From NCBI RefSeq assembly GCF_000972845.2, contig NC_040013.1, forward strand, positions 5,696,550-5,760,549: a stretch of 64,000 bases of DNA, written 5' to 3'. Below the pieces are notes generated by a model. It was not told the DNA's origin. It saw nothing but the letters and a program-made list of their open reading frames with translations, and searched no databases. The position numbers and the translations under genes are program-made. Of this stretch, positions 37,898 through 49,800 are shown piece by piece; the stretch's first letter is position 1; every line of letters starts with the position of its first letter. The DNA comes from Larimichthys crocea (Eukaryota > Chordata > Actinopteri > Sciaenidae).

Positions 37898-40800
37898 AGG
37901 TGAGGACAGAAAAAAGAGTAGGAAAATGACTTCATTACTTCAGTCCCCCAGCTGTTAAATGATACATTTGCATCCCCAGTGAAAAGTACNNNNNNNNNNT
38001 ATTCAGCATGTCAGGGACAAAAGTGCAATAGGGATTTTCATGAAAGAATTCTAAACTGTGAATCCCAAGGTCACACTGGATACAGAAGTTGGACACATCA
38101 ACAATGTATTTGAAAACAGAGATGCCGTCATGATCAAATTAGAATCAGCAATTACAGTACTATAAGATCTTACATTTTTTATGAATACAATACAACGTTA
38201 ACTTTGAATGTAGATGATTCAGTGAGTAAATATTATGTCCATCAATATATTGTTGATTTACATTAGTGCTGACTGGATGTACTGATTAGTAATTGAAGTG
38301 CATATTTTACCAGTGACTGCCGTAATGGAGACTCCACTGCTTCTGACGTTCTCAAACAAGAGAAGACAGTGAATGTGTATCTAGTTCCCGCAGTGAGAGA
38401 TGACACTGTGTGATTTATTGGTCCATCTCCAGCTGGTGCAGTGATGTATGTCTCTGCACCATTAAACTGGAGAATAAGCTGACATGTTTTGTTCACTTTA
38501 TTCCACTGCAGACTGATACTGGTTTCAATTGTCCTGTTGATAGTAAGTGTGACTGTGTCGCAGGCTGAAAAAAAAAAAAAAAAAAGAATGATTTTTAACA
38601 GGTCACTTACACTGGCTGTTAAAATTATCAATTTTGCATCCCAAATGTTTACATCAAATTACATTTTTGAATTCTTTTCTTATATCCATACATTACACTA
38701 ATTTAACAGATTACAAAATCTCTGAGAACAGAGATGCTGTCTGGAATTGGTTTATTCTGGGTAAATTAGGGGCTGACTGTTTTGTTAAATACAGTATCAA
38801 AATAGATACATTGGAATGAAGATAATTCAGTGAGTAAATATTACCAATCATATATATTCTTGGTTTACAGTAGTGCTGTGTGTAGTGCACTGCATAGTAT
38901 GAAGTGACATGTCTTACCAGTGACTGCGTAAATGGAGACTCCATGCTTTCTGACGTTCTCAAACACAGAGAAGACAGTGAATGTGTATCTAGTTCCAGCA
39001 GTGAGAGGATGACACTGGTGATTTATTGGTCCATCTTCCAGCTGGTGCAGTGATGTATGTCTCTGTACCATTAAACTGGAGGATAAAGCTGACATTGTTG
39101 TTCACTTTATTCCACTGCAGTCTGATACTGGTCTCATTTTGTCCTGTTGCTCTGAAGCTGACTGTGTTGGTAGGAGCTGAGGACAGAAAAAAATAGTAGG
39201 AAATGACTTCATTAGTTCAGTCCCCCCAGCTGTTTAAATGATACATTTTGCATTCCCCATTGAAAAGTACTTTCAGCATGAGGGACAAAAAGTGCAATAG
39301 GGATTTTTAATGAAAGAATTCTAACTGTGAATCCAAAGGTCACACTGGATACAGAAGTTGGACACATCAACAATGTATTTGAAAACAGAGATGCCGTCAT
39401 GATCAAATTAGAATCAACAATTACAGAACTAAAAGAGCTTCTTTTTTGTGAATACAGTACAACGTTAACTTGATGTAGATGATTCAGTGAGTAAATCTTA
39501 TGTCCATCAAACATATTCTTGGTTTACAGTAGTGCTGTGTAGCTGCACTGCATAGTAATGAAGTGACATATCTTACCAGTGACTGCAGTAATGGAGACTC
39601 CACTGCTTCTGACGTTCTCAAACACAGAGAAGACAGTGAATGTGTATCTAGTTCAGCAGTGAGAGATGACACTGTGTGATTATTGGTCCATCTCCAGCTG
39701 GTGAGTGATGTATGTCTCTGTACCCTTAAACGGAAGATAAGCTGACATTGTTGTTCACTTTATTCCACTGCAGACTGTACTGGTCTCATCTTGTCCTGTT
39801 GAGTTGAAGTTGAATCTGTTGACTGGAGCTGAGAAAAGAAAGAAAAAATAAATGATTTTTATCAGGTCACTCACCTCTGGTTGTAAAAATGACATTAATT
39901 TGCATCCAAGTTACAAAAGTAATGGTCCATTTGAGGTACAAATGATTACATTAGAATGACTTGATTGAATCTTGCCTTAAATGTTGTGCATTAATAAACA
40001 GATTCTACAAAATAATGAGAACAGAGATTTTGTCTGATGAAATTCAATTCATTCTGGGTAAAGAAAGGTTGACTGTTTTGTTATTACAATTCTCAAGAGA
40101 ATTTGGAATGAAAATGATTCAGTGGTAAATATGATACCAATCAAATATAGTGTGTTTTACAGTAGTGGCTGTGTAGCTGTACTGATAGTATGAAGTGACA
40201 TATCTTACCGTGACTGCAGTAATGGAGACTCCACTGCTTCTGACGTTCTCAAACACAGAGAAGACAGTGAATGTGTATCTAGTTCCAGCAGTGAGAGATG
40301 ACACTGTGTGATTTATTGGTCCATCTCCAGCTGGTGCAGTGATGTGTCTCTGCACCATTAAACTGAAGGATAAGCTGACTTGTTGTTCACTTTATTTCCA
40401 ATGCAGACTGATACTGGTTTCATCTTGTCCTGTTGATAGTAAGTTGTACTGTGTTGAGGAGCTGAAAAAAGAAAAAAAAAAAGAATGATTTTTACAGTTC
40501 ACTTACACTGCTGTTAAAATTATCAATTTTGCATCCCAAATGTTACAATCAAATTAATTTTTAGAATTCTTTTCTTCTATCCTATAATTTACACTAATTT
40601 AACACGATTCAAAATTCTGAGAACAGAGATGCTGTCTGGAATGGTTTATTCTGGGTAAATTAGGGGCTGACTGTTTGTTTAAATACAGTATCCAAAATAG
40701 TACATTGGAATGAAGATAATTCAGTGAAGTAAATATTATACCAATCATATATGTTCTGGTTTACAGTAGTGCTGTGTAGCTGCACTGCTGTAATGAAGTG

Positions 40801-43800
40801 ACATGTCTTACCAGTGACTGCAGTAATGGAGACTCCCACTGCTTCTGACGTTCTCAAACACAGAGAGACAGTGAATGTTATCTAGTTCCAGCAGTGAGAG
40901 ATGACCAGTGTGTTTATTGGTCCATCTCCAGCTGTGCAGTGATGTATGTCTCTGTACCATTAAACTGGAGGATAAAGCGACAGTGTGTTCACTTTATTCC
41001 ACTGCAGACTGATAACTGGTTCATCTTGTCCTGTTGATGTAAGTTGACTGTGTTCGCAGGCGCTGAAAAAAGAAAAAAAAAAAGAAGATTTTTAACAGGT
41101 CACTTACACTGGCTGTTAAAAATTATCAATTTTGCATCCCAAAGTTTTACAATCAAATTACATTTTTGAATTCTTTTCTTTATATCCATACATTACACTA
41201 ATTAACAGATTACAAAATCTCTGAGAACAGAGTGCTGTCTGGAATTGGTTTATTCTGGGTAAATTAGGGGCTGACTGTTTTGTTAAATACAGTACAAATA
41301 GATACATTGGAATGAAGATAATTCAGTGAGTCAATATTTACAATCATATATTTTCTTGGTTTACAGTAGTGCTGTGTAGCTCACTGCATAGTAATGAAGT
41401 GACATGTCTTACCAGTGACTGCAGTCAATGGGGACTCCACTGCTTCTGACGTCAAACACAGAGAAGACAGTGAATGTGTTATCTAGTTCCAGCAGTGAGA
41501 TGACACTGTGTGATTTATTGGGTCCATCTCCAGCTGGTGCAGTGTTGTATGCTCTGTCCATTAAACTGGAGGATAAAGCTGATATGTTGTTCACTTTATT
41601 CCACTGCAGTCTTATACTGGTTTCATTTTGTCCTGTTGCTCTGAAGCTGACGTGTTGGTAGGAGCTGAGGACAGAAAAATAAATGTAGAAATGACTTCAT
41701 TAGTTCAGTCCCCCCAGCTGTTAAATGATACATTTTGCCTCCCCATGTGAATACTATTCAGCATGAGGGACAAAAAGTGCAATAGGGATTTTTAATGAAA
41801 GAATTCTAACTGTGAATCCAAAGGTTCACACTGGATACAGAAGTTGGACACATCAACAATGTATTTGAAAACAGAGATGCCGTCATGATCAAATTAGAAT
41901 CAACAATTACAGAACTAAAAGAGCTTCTTTTTTGTGAATACAGTACAACGTTAACTTTGAATGTAGATGATTCAGTGAGTAAATCTTATGTCCATCAAAA
42001 CATATTCTGGTTTACAGTAGTGCTGTGTGCTGCACTGCATAGTAATGAAGTGACATATCTTACCAGTGACTGCAGGTAATGGAGACTCCACATGCTTCTG
42101 ACGTTCTCAAACACGAGAAAGACAGTGAATGTGTATCTAGTTTCCAGCAGTGAGAGATGACACTGTGTGATTTATTGGTCCATCTCCAGCTGGTGCAGTG
42201 ATGTTTGTCTCTGTACCATTAAACTGGAAGATAAAGCTGACATTGTTGTTCACTTTATTCCACTGCAGATTGATACTGGTCTCATCTTGTCCTGTTGAGC
42301 TGAAGTTGAATATGTTGACTGGAGCTGAGAAAAGAGGAAAAAATAATGATTTTTCAGGTCACTCACCTCTGGTTGTAAAAATGACATAATTTGCATCCCA
42401 AGTACAAAGTAATGGTCCATTTGAGTACAAATGATTACATTAAATGACTTGATTGACATCTTGCCTTAATGTTGTGCATTAATTAAACAGATTACAAAAT
42501 AAATGAGAACAGAGATTTGTCTGAAATTCAATAATCTGGGTAAAGATAGGTTGACTGTTTTGTTATTACATTCTCAAGAGAATTTGGAATGAAAATATTC
42601 AGTGAGTAAATTGATACCAATCAATATAGTGTTGTTTTACAGTGTGCTTGGTAGCTTACTGCATAGTTATGAAGTGACATATCTTACCAGTGACTGCAGT
42701 AATGGAGACTCCACTGCTTCTGACGTTCTCAAACCAGAGAAGACAGTGAATGGTATCTAGTTCCAGCAGTGAGAGATGACACTGTGTGATTTTATGGTCC
42801 TCTCCAGCTGGTGCAGTGATGTATGTCTCTGCACCATTAAACTGGAGGATAAAGCTGACATTGTTGTTCACTTTATTCCACTGCAGACTGATACTGGTTT
42901 CATCTTGTCCTGTTGATAGTAAGTTGACTGTGTTCGCAGGAGCTGAAAAAAGAAAAAAAAAAATGATTTTTAACAGGTCACTTACACTGGCTGTTAAAAT
43001 TATCAATTTTGCATCCCAAATGTTTACAATCAAATTACATTTTTGAATTCTTTTCTTATATCCTATACATTACACTAATTTAACAGATTACAAAATCTCT
43101 GAGAACAGAGATGCGTCTGGAATTGGAATTGGTTTATCTGGGTAAATTAGGGGCTGACTGTTTTGTTAAATACAGTATCAAAATAGATACATTGGAATGA
43201 AGATAATTCAGTGAGTAAATATTATACCAATCATATATATTCTTGGTTTACAGTAGTGCTGTGTAGCTGCACTGCATAGTAATGAAGTGACATGTCTTAC
43301 CAGTGACTGCAGTAATGGAGACTCCACTGCTTCTGACGTTCTCAAACACAGAGAAGACAGTGAATGTGTATCTAGTTCCAGCCGTGAGGATGACACTGTG
43401 TGATTTATTGGTCCATCTCCAGCTGGTGCAGTGATGTATGTCTCTGTACCATTAAACTGGAGGATAAAGCTGACATTGTTGTTCACTTTATTCCACTGCA
43501 GTCTGATACTGGTCTCATTTTGTCCTGTTGCTCTGAAGCTGACTGTGTTGGTAGGAGCTGAGGACAGAAAAAAATAGTAGGAAATGACTTCATTAGTTCA
43601 GTCCCCCCAGCTGTTTAAATGATACATTTTGCATCCCCATGTGAAAAGTACTATTCAGCATGAGGGACAAAAAGTGCAATAGGGATTTTTAATGAAAGAA
43701 TTCTAACTGTGAATCCAAAGGTCACACTGGATACAGAAGTTGGACACATCAACAATGTATTTGAAAACAGAGATGCCGTCATGATCAAATTAGAATCAAC

Positions 43801-46800
43801 AATTACAGAACTAAAAGAGCTTCTTTTTTTGTGAATACAGTACAACGTTAACTTTGAATGTAGATGATTCAGTGAGTAAATCTTATGTCCATCAAACATA
43901 TTCTTGGTTTACAGTAGTGCTGTGTAGCTGCACTGCATAGTAATGAAGTGACATATCTTACCAGTGACTGCAGTAATGGAGACTCCACTGCTTCTGACGT
44001 TCTCAAACACAGAGAAGACAGTGAATGTGTATCTAGTTCCAGCAGTGAGAGATGACACTGTGTGATTTATTGGTCCATCTCCAGCTGGTGCAGTGATGTA
44101 TGTCTCTGTACCATTAAACTGGAAGATAAAGCTGACATTGTTGTTCACTTTATTCCACTGCAGACTGATACTGGTCTCATCTTGTCCTGTTGAGCTGAAG
44201 TTGAATATGTTGACTGGAGTGAGAAAAGAGAAAAAATAAATGATTTTATCAGGTCACTCACTCTGGTTGTAAATGACATAATTTGCATCCCAAGTACAAA
44301 AGTAATGGTCCATTTGAGTACAAATGATTACATCAGAAGAATGACTTGTTGAATCCTTCCTTAAATGTTGTGCATTAATTAAAACAGATTACAAAATAAA
44401 ATGAGAACAGAGATTTTGTCTGAAATTCAAAATTCTGGGTAAAGAAAGGTGACTGTTTTGTTATTTACATTCTCAAGAGAATTTGGAATGAAAATGATTC
44501 AGTGAGTAAATATGATACCAATCAAATATAGTGTTGTTTACAGTAGTGTTTGTTGCTGTACTGCATAGTAATGAAGTGACCTATCTTACCAGTGACTGCA
44601 GTAATGGAGACTCCACTGCTTCTGACGTTCTCAAACACAGAGAAGACAGTGAATGTGTATCTAGTTCCAGCAGTGAGAGATGACACTGTGTGATTTATTG
44701 GTCCATCTCCAGCTGGTGCAGTGATGTTTGTCTCTGCACCATTAAACTGAAGAATAAAGCTGACATTGTTGTTCACTTTATTCCACTGCAGACTGATACT
44801 GGTCTCATCCTGTCCTGTTGATCTGAAGCTGACTGTGTTGGTAGGAGCTGAGGACAGAAAAAAGAGTAGGAAATGACTTCATTACTTCAGTCCCCCAGCT
44901 GTTTAAATGATACATTTTGCATCCCCATGTGAAAAGTACTATTCAGCATGAGGGACAAAAAGTGCAATAGGGATTTTCAATGAAAGAATTCTAACTGTGA
45001 ATCCCAAGGTCACACTGGATACAGAAGTTGGACACATCAAAAATGTATTTGAAAACAGAGATGCCGTCATGATCAAATAGAATCAGCAATTACAGTACCT
45101 AAAAGAGCTTCTTTTTTTGTGAATACAGTACAACGTTAACTTTGAATGTAGATGATTCAGTGAGTAAATATTATGTCCATCAAATATATTGTTGATTTAC
45201 ATTAGTGCTGACTGGATGTACTGATTAGTAATGTAAGTGACATATTTTACCAGTGACTGCAGTAATGGAGACTCCACTGCTTCTGACATTCTCAAACACA
45301 GAGAAGACAGTGAATGTGTATCTAGTTCCAGCAGTGAGAGATGACACTGTGTGATTTATTGGTCCATCTCCAGCTGGTGCAGTGATGTTTGTCTCTGCAC
45401 CATTAAACTGAAGAATAAAGCTGACATTGTTGTTCACTTTATTCCACTGCAGATTGATACTGGTTTCATTTGTCCTGTTGATAGTAAGTTGACTGTGTTT
45501 CGCAGGGCTGAAAAAAGAAAAAAAAAAGAATTGATTTTAAACATGTCACTTACATGGTGTTAAAATTATCAATTTTGCATCCCAAATGTTTACAATCAAA
45601 TTACATTTTTGAATTATTTTCTTATATCATATACACTAATTTAACAGATTACAAAATCTCTGAGAACAGAGATGCTGTCTGGAATTGGTTTATTCTGGAT
45701 AAATTAGGGGCTGACTGTTTTGTTAAATACAGTATCAAAATAGATACATTGGAATGAAGATGATTCAGTGAGTAAATATTATACCAATCATATATATTCT
45801 TGGTTTACAGTAGTGCTGTGTAGCTGCACTGCATAGTAATGAAGTGACATGTCTTACCAGTGACTGCAGTAATGGAGACTCCACTGCTTCTGACGTTCTC
45901 AAACACAGAGAAGACAGTGAATGTGTATCTAGTTCCAGCAGTGAGAGATGACACTGTGTGATTTATTGGTCCATCTCCAGCTGGTGCAGTGAAGTTTGTC
46001 TCTGTACCATTAAACTGGAGAATAAAGTTGACATAGTTGTTCACTTTATTCCACTGCAGACTGATACTTGTCTCGTTTTGACCTGTCAATCTGAAGCTGA
46101 CTGTGTTTTTAGGAGGTGAGAAAGACAAAACAAAACAACGATTAATGAGTTCATCGGGTCATTCATCGTGGTTGTTGAAATGACCTATTCTGCATCCATA
46201 TTGTATCTTAAATCTTAAATCGTGTGAATCAGTTAAATAGATCAGAAACCATTTTAGAATAGAGATGTAAGGACTCTCAAAGTTGGCAGGTTCAATCTAC
46301 TACATACAGTTGTGGTCAAATGTTGGCATACACTTGAAAATGGAAAAGGGCAAGCGACATTTAACCAAATTCTGGCTTTGTTGTATGTATATTTTTAAAT
46401 ACATAACAGAAACAAACTTACTAAATGTTTTTTTGGGACTAAGATGTATGTGCTCCAATCATTCCATCACAAAAAAATAAGAGTTGTAGAAATCATTGAA
46501 AGTCAAGATTGCCATGATATACACATTCTGACCACAACTATACTTTCTCAGATTATTCTACCAGTATTATACTAATGAAAAATATTCAAGATGGTCATAG
46601 GATAGGGTTAATGTTCTTTTCCCCATTAGTCAAAAAGCTAAACAAAATCCATTTTCTATCTGATGATGATGTTAAGACTTTCAATTACAGAATATTCAAT
46701 ATCTCAATCTCAATACTGTGTATTAGCAAATATATGTCATATTATATACAGTATATGCTCACATATTTCAAAATATATTTTTGCAAATATATATTGTAAA

Positions 46801-49800
46801 CTGTCTAAATTCAACAATAAAATTCTCTCTATACAATATGTGAGCAGAAATAGGATGCATTACTTGTTAAGTAACAGATGAATGGGAAACTGTTGGTGCA
46901 GTTATCATCTGACCACCGTCCTGAGTCACTGAACGCTGTGGTGACACACCGTTCTTGGCCAGAGTTTGGTTGCCCAGTAGCCCAGTGTCGAAATAGAGAG
47001 GTGCTTCCATCAGACCACACTTTTTCCCGGTGAAGACCGATCCACACAAAGTCAGAGCCCGTTAGGTTTGTGATGATGTCATTTTCTGTCTGATTTCGTA
47101 TACTGAGAGAAAAACAGTGACATATACAGATCAAAGTAGAGTCCAACAGACACAGAAAAACAATGCACACTGCAATACATTGTTGATGTGAATATAATGC
47201 CTTATGTGGCTTTGTAAGGATTTGGTAACGTATTCAACGACATAGATGTAAGTGTTTAATGAACAACACTTCAGTCAAACATAATACAATTGATGTATGC
47301 ATTTATTACTGCTGTACTTCAGTACTGGTTGTAATCATCATAATCATCATCATACTAAAGTGACTCAGCTCGAAGTCCCTTATAGTCATAAAAAATATAT
47401 ATAACTTATAGGAAAAGCAATTAAAAGATAACAAATCAACAGAGAGGGGAGGAGGAATTCAAAGAGTTTACAGGACTATATCAACAAAAAGCCTGATTTT
47501 ATTAACAGAACAAATCAAAACATAAGCAGCTGGTTCAGTACTGTACCTGGCTAGATCAACATGATGCTCCCTGCAGTATCTCTGAGCTTCGGTCCAAGTT
47601 AAAAAATTGTTGATCTTTACATAGGATACATTGCCATTCACTGTACCTGGATTCAATGGGATAAAATATTTATCATGTCAACTTCACATAACAAATACAT
47701 AAATGTGGCAAGATTTTTCCAGAAATGCAACATAGAATATCTATACGGCCCTCCACTCACCGTTGTAGCACACAAAGTGTCGTGTGGCAGTGCACTCAAT
47801 GTCTCCCCATGTGCCATTGTGACTCCCACCGACAAGCTCCACACAGTACTGTTGTCCATTAAGATTGTTGGGCTGGCCAGATTGCCAGTTTCTAAACTCT
47901 GTCTCTCTTTCACCATAGAAGCTGCTGTCATTCAGGGACCATCTCCAGCTGTTTAGCAAATCATCATAGAGACCTATCCAAGCCTTGCCTGTTCAAAAAG
48001 ATGTTCATTAGATAAAACCACAGGAATTTAAGTGCTGATTTTAGTTAACATGTAAATACTTTTACTAAACATCATTTAAATTGTGTCCCGTGTATGTTTT
48101 ATTGCATTGGGGGATGATGTTCTCTTACATTCCACATTCTATCTGTTTATAGTAAGTTCATGAAAAACTTTGTTTTACCCTTTTATTGCTTTCATAAATA
48201 AATCATGGTCAATAAAATTTGGCTTTTTTAAACACAAAAATTTATTGGAAAAAACTCTTTAATCGCAAAGTGAAAACATTTCTATAAAGTAATGTTAATG
48301 AAAGAAAATTATATAAATAAAAATAATTGTTCGCATAATTATTCACCCCCTTCAAGTCAGTATTTAGTAGATGCACCTTTGGCTGCAATCACAGCACTGA
48401 GTCTGTGTGGATAAGTTTCAATCAGTCTTGTACATCTGCCCACTGCAATTTTGCTCCATTCTTCTTTGCAAAACTGCTCAAGCTCTGTTAGGTTGCGCAG
48501 GTATCAGGCATGAACAGCCACCACCATGCTTCACAGTGGGGATGGTGTGTTTTTGGTGATGTGCAGTGTTTGGTTTCCGTCAAACATAACATCTTGTCTG
48601 ATGGCCAAAAAGCTCAATTTTGGTCTCATCAGACCAAAGAATCTTCTTCCACTTGACCATGGAGTCTTCCACATGCTTTTTGGCAAACTCTAGTCGAGAT
48701 CTAATATGAATTTTCTTCAACAGTGGCTTTCTCTTGCCACTCTCCCATAAAGCTTTGACCGGTGAAGAACCCGGGCAACAGTTGCTATATCAACAGTCTC
48801 TCCCATCTCAGCAGCTGAAGCTTGTAACTCCTTCAGAGTAGTCGTAGGGGTCTTGGTGGCTTCTCTCACTAGTCTCCTACTTGCACGGTCACTCAGTTTA
48901 TGAGGGCGGCCTGATCTAGGCAGATTCACACAAGTGTCATATTCCTTCCATTTCTTGATGTTTGATTTCACTGAACTCCGGGGGATGTTCAATGCCATGG
49001 AAATTTTATTTGTATCCATCCCCTGAATTGTACTTCTCAATAACCCTTTCCCCGAGTTGCTTGGAGTGTTCTTCTGTCTTCATGGTGTAATGGTAGCCAG
49101 GAATACTGATCAACCAGTCTCTGGACCCTTCAGACACAGGTGTTTTATACCTCAATCACTTGAAACACACCCACACCACTCAGGCGGTCTTCATTTCACT
49201 AATTGTGACACTATTGGCAACAATTTGATGGACCTCTATTGAATTAGACCATTAAATTAAAAGGGGGGTGAATAATTATGCAAACTATTATATTTCTTTA
49301 TATTATTTCATTGACAGTACTTTGTAGAAATCTGTTTTCACTTTGACATTAAAGAGTTTTTTCCAATAAATTTTTGTGTTAAAAAAGCCAAATGTTATTG
49401 ACCATGATTGATTTATGAAACATTAAAAGGGTAAAACATCCAAGGGGGTGAATACTTATGATAGGCACTGTATATGTACATTATGTATATTACTCCAGTA
49501 TCGAGAACTTGCCTGCGTAGGTTGTGGTGCTTAAAACAGCACTGATGTCGGCTGTGTTTTCTATGGTGGCCAGGTCAGTGGAGTTAGTCCTGCAGATAGT
49601 CTGAGCTGTGGTCCACTCCACTGGAATGTTCAAAAAGTAGTACTGACGAATTTGGGCAGAGGCAACATCGAGCAGTCCTCCTAAAACAAAGCATATTCAG
49701 TTTTTAATTATTTACTTTTTGTAGCCTTTTTACGTTCTTTTGTGAATATGAAGAAGAACTAGAAAATTCCTGCAGAAATTTTGAGAGTGACGAGTGGGCT

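Noticed and set aside
37760..46115. Regular direct repeats that superficially resemble a CRISPR-like or satellite array
   Set aside because: Units are about 600 bases, encode FN3 exons with phase-1 splice sites and lack short unique spacers; this is an exon array in a eukaryotic gene.
48717..49040. A 107-codon helix-turn-helix protein as a host gene
   Set aside because: It is the DNA-binding part of a Tc1 transposase lying between the element's inverted repeats, with a frameshift and catalytic deletion.
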